NCBI GenBank assembly: GCA_001692895.1
Contig: KV748264.1
Span: forward strand, 186,001 to 250,000
DNA: 64,000 bases
Direction: 5' to 3'
Source: Cenococcum geophilum 1.58
Taxonomy: Eukaryota > Ascomycota > Dothideomycetes > Gloniales > Gloniaceae
Position numbers and translations under genes: made by a program. The notes under the pieces are model-generated. The model ran no database searches. It was given only the letters and a program-made list of their open reading frames with translations, and had not been told where the DNA came from. This document shows positions 47,067 through 57,252 of the stretch, in pieces; positions within the stretch are counted from its first letter, which is position 1, and each line of letters starts with the position of its first letter.

Positions 47067-47390
47067 CCTTTCAACTGACTTATAAGCTGTATAGGAGAAG
47101 TATTTTCATCTTGGTATCTATATTTATTGACAACTTCTTCATTATTAGTATATTTTTTAGTATCAATCTCTTTTTTGTCTTCATACACATAACAATATAA
47201 CGAATAACCTATACTAATTAATAGTATGAAAGCATTTAGATTTGATATAGAGTATTGTATTATATAAAATATAAATGCTTGTATAGATTCTACACTGTGT
47301 ATACTTAATGATAATAATATAAANCCTACATGTGAAATAGTACTATAAGCATATAACCTCTTTATTCTAAACTGTCTTAAACCTAAGCTA
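47067..47390 (-). pseudogene. nad2: Nuclear mitochondrial insertion: fragment of nad2
   Basis: On the minus strand, 107 codons are open without a stop and read as the middle of fungal mitochondrial NADH dehydrogenase subunit 2. Blocks are [58 protein letters not shown], and near the end [13 protein letters not shown]. The sequence is strongly AT-rich with mitochondrial codon use, unlike the nuclear genes here. It begins and ends abruptly at minisatellite DNA, so only an internal segment of the gene was inserted, with no start or stop. One N is at 47324. The lack of stops or RIP-type damage suggests a recent insertion. An assembly chimera with mitochondrial reads is the main alternative. Confidence 0.92.
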
Positions 47391-47765
47391 CGTACGCGGA
47401 GCCTCCGTATGCAGAGTCTTTATATGTAGATCCGTAGGTAGAGTCTCCATACGCAGAGCCCTCGCACGCAGAGTCTTTGATACGGGGTCTTCGATGTAGA
47501 GTATCGTGCAGAGCGTCATATAGAGCTTCCGTACGTAGAGCCTCCATACGCGGAGCCTTCGTATGCAGAGTCTTCGATGCAGAGTCTTCGATGTAGAGCA
47601 TCGTGCAGAGCGTCATGCAGAGCGTCGTGCAGAGCCTCCGTACGTAGAGCCTCCATACGCAAAGCCTTCGTACGCAGAGTCTTTTCGTACGCAGAGTCTT
47701 TAATACAGAGCGTTATGCAGAGCCTCTATATACAGAGCCTTCGTACGCAGAGCCTCCCTTAACCC
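47391..47765. repeat. 15-bp minisatellite, right arm (inverted)
   Basis: Variants of GCCTCCATACGCAGA, the reverse complement of the left-arm unit. Specific variants (GATGCTCTGCATCGAAGACTC; GACGCTCTGCAC) occur in both arms in mirrored order. Confidence 0.85.
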
Positions 47766-47806
47766 CCCCTTTATAGAGCTTTGTGCAGGCGTCTGTTTAT
47801 TAAGGT

Positions 47807-47971
47807 GTTCGTAGAGGCGTTCGTAGAGGCGTTCGTAGAGGCGTTCGTAGAGGCGTTCGTAGAGGCGTTCGTAGAGGCGTTCGTAGAGGCGTTCGTAGAG
47901 ACGTTCGTAGAGACGTTCGCACAGGCGTTCGTACAGGCGTTCGTACAGGCGTTCGTGCGAGCGTTCTCAGA
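47807..47971. repeat. 12-bp tandem repeat (GTTCGTAGAGGC)
   Basis: About 14 units. The first eight are almost identical and the last ones vary (GTACAGGC, GTGCGAGC). Confidence 0.9.
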
Positions 47972-48185
47972 GACTTCCTAGTATATTAATATTGTATATT
48001 AAAAGAGCAAAAGAGCTCCGTATAAAGCTTTAAGTAGAGCTTTGTATAGAGCTTCAGGTAGAGCTTTTGCAAGATCAAGACTAAGAATTTGATGTTCTGA
48101 AATTTTCGGATTTCGGGCGTTGGCGGTTTGGTGCGTATGGCCCACCATATAGGGAATGACACAGCCATTCATGAGTAGGATTCTT

Positions 48186-48275
48186 ACAAGGGTGTGGCCG
48201 GAGCGGGTCGGCCGCCCTCCCTACCAAGGGTGGCGAAATCCCACTGTTGCCCACGCCATATGCTGACACATCAAA
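48186..48275 (+). repeat. Dispersed ~90-bp repeat, copy 1
   Basis: Shares ACAAGGGTGTGGCCGG, GCGGGTCGGCC, CCCTCC, GGTGGCGAAAT and ATGCTGACACATCAAA, in order, with the reverse complement of 61022-61104. Probably a piece of an older mobile element. Confidence 0.75.
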
Positions 48276-48433
48276 TCAGAGTTACATACTCCTTATGTAC
48301 TTCAGATGTACAGCTGTTCGTACATACCTAATGGGTTGCTAACTTACACTCTTATTAAGTAGAATACAGAAACAAGAAAATTTTATCCTAACTATCCGCT
48401 TATTCTATAAACACTGTATAAGAAGTTTTGTTA

Positions 48434-48794
48434 TCCTTCTTGCATCTCCTGTACCGGAGACGAGTAGTGCCGGGAGCATGCTATCGTAGTAGGATGCTCT
48501 AATCTAAGCACTCGCTGGTATCCGCTCCCTGCCCTTTCATACAAGGCCGAAGCAGCTTTACACTGACGCTGTTGATGGAAAAGGAAAGCCAGGCAGTATA
48601 TGCTGGTCAGCGTGTCGGGGTGCTCCTTCTCCAGCGCCTTCTCTCTCCCTTCTAGCGCTCGCCGGTTCATCTCCTCGGCCTGATCCTGCAAGCACCATCG
48701 CCAGGTTGTTCACGGTAGTTAGCGTGTCGGGGTGCTCCGCTCCTAGAAGAGCCTCCCTTACCTCGAACGCACACAAGTCCATATCCTTGGCCAT
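48434..48794 (-). pseudogene. Fragment of a tetratricopeptide (kinesin-light-chain-like) protein
   Basis: Two overlapping frames each contain TPR_12-type sequence. The first reads MAKDMDLCAFEVREALLGAE then HPDTLTTVNNLAMVL. After a frameshift at ~48665-48690, the second continues AEEMNRRALEGREKALEKE then HPDTLTSIYCLAFLFHQQRQ, ending EHPTTIACSRHYSS. The pattern (GHPDTL...NNLA...L...GK..EAE.M.RRAL) is that of TPR domains at the C-terminus of fungal STAND/NLR proteins. The N-terminal domains are missing and the frame is broken. It is head-to-head with the CorA-like relic. Confidence 0.78.
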
Positions 48795-48939
48795 TTCGTA
48801 CTGCCCATCTCGCTACCGTACCATGCCGCTCTAAACAGCACCGATGCCCACGCCTTTAGTGCCTCTCCACCAATTGGCCTATACCCCACCGCGGCCTGAG
48901 CGTGCGGAAACAGGACCGCTCACGCCCGACCCGCGGGTT

Positions 48940-49587
48940 TCACGACTTTATATCACTACACGAAGCGGCTAGGCATGCCATTCATTCTTTCGAGACCCTT
49001 AGCGTGTCTGTTGAAACGCTGGAAGCCATGCAACAACAGATCCTAGATCTTTCCAACAAGAACGAGCAAAGAGGAGAGCCCCCCGAAGCCTCTTATCGGA
49101 CATAGATTCACATCGAGTCTCAGATCCGGATGCTCTGAAATCTTCGGCTCCGATCCCAGTCGAACAAAGAACGACTGCGGAACGAAAGTTCTCTTGTAAG
49201 GGCAGACGCATTAGCCAGGAGAGTGCACCGCTAACGCATTGTTAGGCTTACAACATGATTGCCCAGCGAGACAGCCAAGTGATGACAAGCCTAGGAGAGG
49301 CAGCAAAGATCGACAATGGTGCTATGAGAACGATCGCAGTGGTTACTATGGCTTTCTTGCCGCCGACGTTCCTATCAGTCAGCCTCCCTAGGTACTTGCC
49401 ACGAAGTGCTAATGCAAAGTAGGCGATCTTTAGCATGAGCATCTTCAACTACACTCCTAGTCATGGTACGGAGCCGTCCAGATGGTCTGTTTCAGGGAAA
49501 TTTTGGATTTATTGGGTGTTAGCAATTCCATTGACATGTTTGATAATGGCAACCTGGTTTTGGCGGCAGAAGCTTAAAACGAATTAG
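48940..49587 (+). pseudogene. Fragment of a CorA-like membrane protein
   Basis: The C-terminal part of a fungal CorA-like protein. It reads SFETLSVSVETLEAMQQQ, then LRLRSQSNKERLRNE, an intron (49196-49245), YNMIAQRDSQVMTSLGEAAK and MRTIAVVTMAFLPPTFLS, an intron (49378-49422), then FSMSIFNYTP and SGKFWIYWVLAIPLTCLIMA to TAG at 49585-49587. Two transmembrane helices are evident. Both introns have good donors and branch sites. In-frame TAG (49103-49105) and TGA (49136-49138) interrupt the coding part, and the N-terminal half is absent, so it is a relic. Confidence 0.82.
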
Positions 49588-49757
49588 AGAGTGGCGATGC
49601 TCGATGAAGGGTTGGCACATGACGTGGTCGCATGAATTACGTCTACGAATTGTCGCGTGAGAAAAGAGCTGACATGTACTTGTTCGTAGTGTCAATATGT
49701 TCAAGCATGACCAAGGAATAAGTATGTGTTAATGAGAGGTGTAGCCGTGTAAAGGCC

Positions 49758-50171
49758 CACGCGATTGACAGAAAAAGTGAGACTGCAAAATCGCGAGATC
49801 CACGTTCTTATCGCCCACCACCGGAATTTATAGTCGTCTTTCCGTTTGACTACTTTTACTACTAAGAATACGATAGCCAGAGGCCTTCGAGCAGCTATAG
49901 TAATTAAAGACTTTATTGTTAAGGCCCTGGAAGCCTATCGCGTGGTTAAACTTAATCGCGCCAGTAATACGGGCCTTCTGCGGCGTTGTATAGTGTTTTT
50001 GAGGCCTATACTGCCCGTAGTAGAGATATTGCTTATTATTTTGAGAAGTATAGGGACGGGACATAGTGTAGAGTGCTCTGCATCTGCAAAATGTATAATA
50101 AAATGTATGGGAGGGAGAGTTTTGGGGTACTCTCGCTTATTTGCAGTCTCATTTTTTTTGTCAATGGCGTG
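49758..50171 (-). mobile_element. 414-bp deletion derivative of a DDE (mariner-like) transposon
   Basis: The TIRs start CACGCGATTGACAGAAAAAG (left) and, inverted, CACGCCATTGACAAAAAAAA (right), both followed by TGAGACTGCAAA. A 5-bp direct repeat AGGCC flanks both ends (49753-49757 and 50172-50176). The minus strand (49828-50064) encodes an N-terminal transposase piece (TTPQKARITGAIKFNHA) resembling the element next door. The catalytic domain is deleted. Confidence 0.78.
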
Positions 50172-50180
50172 AGGCCATGG

Positions 50181-51624
50181 CACGCTGGTCGCAAAAAACC
50201 CCGCACCGCAAATAAGCGATTTTCCACACCAAAATCAGCCTCTACATATCAACACCATAAAACGCCTATATTTTTATACAATTAATTATGGCTGATTACG
50301 ACAATCGATTACCCCATCCTACACCTAAAAAGGCGAAAGTCCGCGGTGCGATTAAGTATATGGAGGCCCGTGGGATTAAGCATTTAAAGGCTGATGTTTT
50401 CCGCCATTTTAAAGTATCAAAACGTCAAGGATGGGCAATAATTTCTAAGGGCTCTGTTAACCAACGGCATTATAATCACGAGGATCTTAATAAGGATAAC
50501 AGAGGTAGGCCACCTCTATTAAATCGTAAGGCTATTCAAAAGATGGAGAATCTTATTAAGGAAGAAGGCTTTAAGGCACGGAAACTCTCATGGCAAGAGC
50601 TAGGATAGGAGGCTGGGATTAAGGGTGTTTCTAGTAATACTATTAAGAGGGCCATGGGCAGCATAAGTTATTATAAATGTATTGCATATATAAAGTAATG
50701 GGTTAACAATCGTATAGCAAAGGAGCGCGTAGAGTGGGCAAAGGCAGCCCTTTAACTGAGGCCAGAGCCTAAGGATTGGGAGATTGTTCGGTTCTCTGAT
50801 GAAGTCCACTGGGCCTTAGGCCCCCAGGGTAGGCTTTAGATTATCCGTAAACCAGGAGAGCGTTACTGCGCGGATTGTATATAACACCAGGATAACGATC
50901 GAGTATTTTAAAAGGATATGAAGAAACTCCATGCTTGGGCGGCTGTTGGATGGGACTTTAAGTCTCTATTGGTGTTTTATAAGATATTATCCAACACTAA
51001 TAGTAAGATGACCTAGAGGGACTATATTAATTAGATCCTTAATCCTATTATAAAGCCCTGGCTAGGGCCTACAAAACCACGCTTTATCCTAGAGGAAGAT
51101 AACAACTCTAGCCATAGCCCTGGCAAGGGCAATATAGTCCATACATGGAAGAAGAACAATGGCGTGGAGTACTACTTCAACTGCCACTCATCTCCTGATT
51201 TAGCTATTATTAAAAACTGCTGGCAGCCACCTAAGCAATACGTCAAGAAGTTTCCTCACTTTGATAAAGGAGATACTCGAGAACTTGCCCTAGAAGGATG
51301 GGATAAAGTCTCTACTGCTTTTATCAATTCGCGCGTACACTCTATGCCTCAACGACTCAAAGATGTACTTGATAAGGATGGGCAATTAACAGGTTACTGA
51401 GATGGCAATTATATATAGAAATATCGAGAAACAAGGCCTCAGTAGCCTCACTGCAACACCAAGAAATCGAGCTGTATAGGCCCTTAGGCCTAGTTTACAG
51501 CTTCAACTCGTTCGAACTTGATATCACACGAAAATGCTAAAAAAACCTTGTGTGTATGAGGATTTGTATGGTGAGGAGGTCGCCAAGGCATTTTGGCAGT
51601 GCGGGGTTTTTTGCGACCAGCGTG
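50181..51624 (+). mobile_element. 1.44-kb Tc1/mariner-like DDE transposon, defective
   Basis: The TIRs CACGCTGGTCGCAAAAAACC at both ends extend to ~28 bp with one mismatch. CATGG directly flanks both ends (50176-50180 and 51625-51629). The interior encodes a degenerate transposase (separate entry). It sits 4 bp from the 414-bp derivative, whose TIR also begins CACGC. Confidence 0.82.
50288..51400 (+). pseudogene. Degenerate DDE_3-type transposase
   Basis: The frame starts MADYDNRLPHPTPKKAKVRG with a helix-turn-helix-like N-terminus (DVFRHFKVSKRQGWAII) and stays open to TAG at 50606-50608. It then continues in the same frame through several TAG/TAA stops at former Q codons. Catalytic-domain landmarks are FSDEVHWALGPQG (first Asp), FILEEDNNSSHSPG (second Asp) and SPDLAIIKNCWQP, where the family has IEN, so the third acidic residue has become Lys. 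The end ...GQLTGY* at 51398-51400 looks intact. G-to-A and C-to-T changes suggest RIP. Confidence 0.85.
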
Positions 51625-51830
51625 CATGGTAATGCCTGCGCCCCCGCATCGATTCTACCCCAAGCGAGCAGGGAGCATGCCACAGCGCGCCCTGAGGCTG
51701 AGCGGCTTGTCTGCCTGCCAGCCTGCCAGCGCGCCAGCGCGTCCTGACCACCACCTTCATCTCACACTCCGCACGAGAGTTCTTCCGCGAGAGCACCTCC
51801 GCCCACTGCCTCCCATCGTAACGACTTCGG

Positions 51831-54800
51831 ATGACGCCCCTGCTGCGACGCGAGGAATACACGGTAGGATGGGTGTGCGCGCTTTCCGTCGAGCTGGCAG
51901 CAGCGCAGGAGATGTTCGACGAAGAACACGAAACGCCCCAATCCGAGGCTCATGATACCAATATTTACACGTGCGGACGAATTGGCGAACATAATGTTGT
52001 GATCGCCTGTCTGCCTGAAGGGCAAATGGGCACGAACTCGGCCGCAGCAGTCGCCTCCCAGATGAGGTCGGCCTTTACGTCAACGCGGTTTGGCCTGATG
52101 GTAGGCATCGGAGGAGGCGTTCCAAGCGAGGAGGCAGACATTCGGCTTGGGGACGTGGTGGTCAGCAAGCCGCATGAGGTGCACGGTGGAGTTGTGCAGT
52201 ACGACTCTGGAAAGGCTACCCCGAGCGGATTCCAGCGAACAGGATGCCTTAACACGCCGCCGACAATCCTGCTCAGCGCCATCGCGAATCTGCGGGCTAA
52301 CCATATAAGAGGGAGATGCAAACTGTTGGAGTACCTTTTAAAGCTCGATAGCTTGCCGGAGTTTGGACGCAAAGCGGCCGGTTCAGACACTCTTTTCGAA
52401 GCGAAGTACGATCATAAGGGAGGAGCAACGTGTAGCAAGTGCAGCAGAGACTACTTAGTGGCTCGGGAGCCACGAAGGCAAGAAGTGGTCGTGCACTACG
52501 GGACGATTGCGTCGGGAAACCAGGTTATCAAGGACGCACGCACGCGGGACAGGTTGAGCAGCGAACTCGGCGGCATCCTCTGCTTCGAGATGGAGACTGC
52601 GGGCCTGATGAACACCTTCCCGTGCCTCGTCATCCGTGGCGTCTGTGACTATGCTGACTCGCACAAGAACAAGAAGTGGCAGCCGTACGCGGCGGCGACG
52701 GCGGCGGCGTATGCAAAGGAAGTGCTGTCCGTGATTCCAGCGGCAGAGGTAGCGAAGACACGCGCGGTGGAAGAAGTCACCCGAGGAGCAAGCAGTTAGT
52801 GTAACAGCTGTCTTGGACTTGCTGGTATGCTTGCACTAATGCTCCGACAGAACATGACTCCCAACTACCTGCAAGCCCTCCTGCTAAGCGCAGGAAAACC
52901 GATTCTTCTGATGGCATAGTGGCATGACTCCCAACTACCTGCAAGCCCTCCTGCTAAGCGCAGGAAAACCGATTCTTCTGATGGCATAGTGGCATGACTC
53001 CCAACTACCTGCAAGCCCTCCTGCTAAGCGCAGGAAAACCGATTCTTCTGATGGCATAGAGGCTAGCATTGCAGAGTAAGTTATCTCCGCTTTTTGTAAG
53101 CCCTTTTGTCCTAGCGCGTCGCTAATGACTAAAGACAGCAAACGTTCACTTTAACAAACAGACCACAGGTTAAGTCTATGACTAGAGGTGTGTATTACAA
53201 AGCTCACCTCTGTAAATGTACGTGTGTTGACAATGTCACAGCACCAGTCCTGCGCTCACCTCAGGAAAAGGGTATGCGGCTATGAGTGACCCTGTAACAA
53301 ACCATTAATCTAGCACAGATTGTCTCAGATCACTCTCGTTCCCTGAACAAGAGCACAGATACAACGACATCCACATCGCAAAGGACACTTGTGATTGGCT
53401 TCTCGAAGATCCACAGTATCGAGCTTGGTTGGAAAATCCTCGAGGACTTTTCTGGATAAAAGGGAATCCTGGCACCGGCAAGTCTGTGCTTATGAAATTT
53501 GCCGTTAAAAAAATGCATGNAAGGAAGCCTGGAAAGCTCATTTTATCCTTTTTCATCCATGGCCAAGGAACAGATCTGCAAAAGACACCGTTGGGTATAT
53601 TCCGCGCCCTGTTGAACTCCATGCTCCAAGACTTTCCGGAGTACCTTGCTCAGCTCACCGCGAAATATGAAGATCGGGAGAAACGATTTGGTGGTTACAT
53701 GGCAGATAGATGGAAGTGGTCTGATCGAGAACTTCAGGAGTTTCTATTCGATGTTCTGACGGAGGGGACAAAACATCTGCCTGTCATCATTTTTATCGAC
53801 GCACTTGATGAATGCGGCGAAGGTCCTGCCAAAAGCTTATTAGCATATTTCAAGGACCTCGCGAAGCAAGTTGAGCGCGAGGAAGCACAGGTCAAGATAT
53901 GCTTATCTTCTAGGCATTATCCGATCCTTGGCCTTGATACCATCCCAGCGATATTTGTGGAGGAGCGGAATGACATAGATATCCAGTGGTATACTCAAGA
54001 GCGACTAAAGGACATTCAACCAAGAGTGAAGCGCCAGCTGATCGAAAAGGAGATCTTGTTGAAAGCTCGAGGCGGATTTCAGTGGGTATTCCTAGTTGCT
54101 GAGATGGTAATTGGTCGGAACTTGGCAGGGATCAGGACGGACCAACTACTGGAAGAGCTCGCATCTTGTCCCGGAACTCTAAGCGAGCTCTACGCTGCAA
54201 CCCTGAGTGGTGTTTCTGAAGCCGAAAAACGTCAGATGGTAAAGCTTTTCCAGTGGGTTCTTTTCGCCGAGAGACCCCTATCTGCACAAGAGCTTCGCGA
54301 GGCGCTTGCTACAGATAAGGACATGGTATACACGACTATTGCTGAACTTAGGAAGCACGAGAGCTGGTCCGATACTTTGATCGACTTTGAGAGGCATGTC
54401 AAACACATCTCCAGAGGCCTGATTGAATTCCAAACCCGTGAGATCTGGGAGCAATATGAGCTTGACGGAGAAGATTCGGACCGCGAGGCCCAACTGATCC
54501 ACCAGTCAGTGGCCGACTACCTGCTTGACAGATTTCTGAACACTGCTGAATGCAATCAGTACGGCCTTCAATCCCAGATAGGAGCCGGCCATTTCCAGAT
54601 ATCAAGGTCCTGTCTCAGGTATCTGACATTGGGGGAAGTACTAGAGGGGGCCCTGCTACCACGGGGTACGCTCTCGTCAAAGTTTCCATTGGCACCATAC
54701 GCAACGCGGTTTCTGTTCGAACACATTCAGAAAGTGGAGCGGGAAGGAGTTCTTCAGCCTGATCTCCTCTCGATCATTCAATGGGCGCCACGGTCTGAAA

Positions 54801-56344
54801 TTCTAAGGCAACTTGCGGATCTGTGGAGAATCTTGGATCCCGACAGCGCCCACACGCCTATGGGATGGCCATTCTTTGGAGCAACGGCGTTTCATGTCTT
54901 GGCCGCGTTCGGCTCGAAAAGTGCTTTCGATGCGTTCCTGGAGAAAAATGACGGAGAACTTGATGGCAGAGACTTGGACGGGAATACACCACTACTTCTC
55001 GCCATCAGGGGGGGCCACCAGGATATAGCATTGAGGTTGCTAGATCGGTCCATCGAGTGGCGGCTTCAACACAAAGAGGATAACGACCGGAGCATCATGG
55101 AGGGCAAAAATATATGTCATCAAGAGAGCCGACTTTTGGACGTCAATGCTGAAAACAACGATGGGGAAACAGCATTGACAGTTGCTCTGATGGAAAAAGC
55201 CGGAGATGTGATTTTCAAGCTAATTGAAGCGGGTGCTGACCTGAAGTATCTGGGACAAGAAACCGCACTGGTTTTTTATGCTGTTAGCAACAGGAACATG
55301 ATGCTTCTTACGAAACTGATTGAGAAAAATGTCAATCTGGATGGAGCAGTCTTCTTCGCATTGAAAGATCTCTCACCCGAGCAAGACGACGGTCTCATGG
55401 AGCTTATCTCGGAACTACTTAAAGCTGGAGCCAACACAACTAAATCACCACAGTTCGAAAGGATCTCCGAATCCGAAGACTACGACGAAGATGAAAACGA
55501 GGACGAAGGTGAAATCGGGGGCGAAGACGAAAACGAGGACGAGAGTAGATATGATGATGATGCACTTGTCTTAGCCTCAAGAAGAGGTCTAACGACTGTA
55601 ACCAATCTGCTCCTGTCACACGGCGCCTCAGCAACTTCTCGAGATGAGGTTGGGAAATTCCCATTGTTGATTGCAATAGAGAACGGTCACGAAGAGATTG
55701 TTCAGGCCTTGATCCGAAAAGCGCCTTCGGCAGTTGAAATGAAAGATAAAGATGGCCGTTCAGCCCTGAACGTAGCGCTTCAGAATGAACAATTGGAGCT
55801 CACGACGCTCCTCCTCAAAGAGGGGAGCTTTTCAACTCCAAGCTCAGTTTTAGAGGAGTTCTTCTTCGACGCTACCAGATATGGAGCGATCGACATTGTC
55901 GAAGCTGTTCTCCAGAAGGACAGCGTCATCCCGGATTCAAAAGACAGTAATAATCGCACGCCGCTATCGTGGGCGGCAGAAGGACATGAGGCGATAGTCA
56001 AGCTGCTGCTCGACACAGGCAAGGTTAACGTCGACTCTAGGGATCAGAACGGACGGACACCTCTATCATGGGCGGCACAGTATGGACAGGAGAGGATATT
56101 CGAGCTGCTGCTCGAGACAGGGAATGCCGACGTCGACTATAAGGATCAGAATGGACAGACACTTCTATCATGGGCGGCACAGTACGGACAGGAGAGGATA
56201 TTCGAGCTGCTGCTCGAGACAGGAAGGTCAACGTCGACTCTAAGGATCAGAGCGGCGGACACCTCTATGGTGGGCGTACATAACAAATACGAGCGAATAG
56301 TAAAAGTTGCTGCTCGAGACAGGGAATGCCGACGTCGACTCTAA
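51831..56344 (+). CDS. NOD-like receptor: PNP_UDP - NACHT - ankyrin (frame disrupted)
   Basis: Exon 1 (51831-52794) encodes a nucleoside-phosphorylase-like domain (VGWVCALSVELAAAQEMF, GLMVGIGGGVPS, LGDVVVSKP, FEMETAGLMNTFPCLVIRG). Intron 52795-52850 leads to a linker exon (52851-53075, basic KRRKTDSSDG) and then intron 53076-53313. The third exon holds the pre-NACHT motif CLRSLSFPEQEHRYNDI, Walker A GNPGTGKS, Walker B IIFIDALDEC and ankyrin repeats. This is a fungal NLR layout, associated with non-self recognition and programmed cell death. With one linker copy, all three exons join in exact frame. As written, the linker is triplicated (70 bp x 3) and translation would stop at 52925-52927. 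If intron 1 is retained, a 322-residue PNP-like protein ends at 52797-52799. A one-base loss near 56223 shifts the ankyrin frame. An acidic D/E-rich insert lies around 55480-55560. One N is at 53520. Confidence 0.88.
52853..53062 (+). repeat. Three exact 70-bp tandem copies in the NLR linker exon
   Basis: Copies start at 52853, 52923 and 52993. Copies 1 and 2 are identical and copy 3 differs only at its end (ATAGAGG for ATAGTGG). Each encodes HDSQLPASPPAKRRKTDSSD. Because 140 extra bases are not a multiple of three, the downstream frame is lost. Confidence 0.95.
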
Positions 56345-57227
56345 GGATCAGAATGGACAGACGCTTCTATCATGGGCGGCACAGTACGACAGGAGAGGAT
56401 ATTCGAGCTGCTGCTCGAGACAGGTAAGGTCGACGCCGAATCCAAGGATCAGAACGGACGGACACCTCTATTATGGGTGGCACAGTACGGACAGAGAGGA
56501 TATTCGAGCTGCTGCTCGAGACAGCTAAGGTCAACGCCGACTCCAAGGATCAGAACGGACGGACACCCTCTATCGTGGGCGGCACAGCACGGACAGGAAG
56601 AGGATATTCGAGCTGCTGCTCGAGACAGGCAAGGTCGACGCCGATTCCAAGGATCAGAACGGACGGACCACCTCTATCATGCGGCACAGTACGGACAGGA
56701 GAGGATATTCGAGCTGCTGCTCGAGACAGGCAAGGTTAACGTCGACTCTAAGGATCAGAGCGGGCGGACACCTCTCAGGGTGGGAGGCTACATACACAAA
56801 ATACGAGCGAATAGTAAAGTTGCTGCTCGAGACAAGGAATCCGACGTCGACTCTAAGGATCAGGAATGGACAGACGCTTCTATCATGGCGGCACGTTACG
56901 GGAAGAACGGTATCGAGCTGCTGCTCGAGACAGTAAGCGTCGACGCCGAATCCAAGGATCAGACGGATGGGGGAGGGGGGACACCTTCTATTAGGGCGGC
57001 ACCAGTACGACGGAAAGGATCATTCGAGCTGCTGCTCGGACGCTAAGGGTAACGCGACTCCAAGTGGATCAGAACGGAGGGACACCTCTATCCGTGAGCG
57101 GCGCGACCGGACCGGACAAAGGAATTCGAGCGTGCTGCTCGAGACACGCCAAGGCGAGCGCCGATCCAAGGATCAAGGCGCCCGGCTACGGACGGCACCT
57201 CTATCATGGCGGCAGACGGGACAGGAA
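55950..57227 (+). repeat. Ankyrin-repeat array (102-bp units), frame-shifted
   Basis: Units of 34 codons with consensus DSKDQNGRTPLSWAAQYGQERIFELLLETGK are nearly identical at the DNA level. From ~56223 on, single-base gains and losses move the frame among all three phases (the units at ~56220-56330 and ~56720-56850 are homologous but carry different indels). Quality falls towards the 25-N gap. Either recent decay or uncorrected sequence could explain this. Confidence 0.85.
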
Positions 57228-57252
57228 NNNNNNNNNNNNNNNNNNNNNNNNN
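57228..57252. other. Assembly gap (25 N)
   Basis: A run of exactly 25 N between the ankyrin array and the 102-bp array. The size is probably arbitrary, so the true distance and content are unknown. Confidence 0.95.

Larger units (their letters stand above)
46258..48149. mobile_element. 1.9-kb composite bounded by 32-bp inverted repeats
   Basis: TATGGTGGGCCATACGCACC plus 12 further bases at 46258 recur as a perfect reverse complement ending at 48149 (32 bp), with looser similarity for ~10 bp further in. Between them lie two 15-bp minisatellite arms in opposite orientation, a 145-bp MITE, a mitochondrial nad2 fragment and a 12-bp repeat array. No transposase is present. It parallels the 18905-21211 element, which also carries GCTCTGYGTA-type tandem repeats between inverted ends. 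Confidence 0.72.

Noticed and set aside
47781..47981. Short ORF with VEAF-type repeats
   Set aside because: Same reason: a 12-bp tandem array translated in frame.
52853..53062. CRISPR-like direct repeats
   Set aside because: Three contiguous 70-bp copies without spacers, inside a eukaryotic coding exon.
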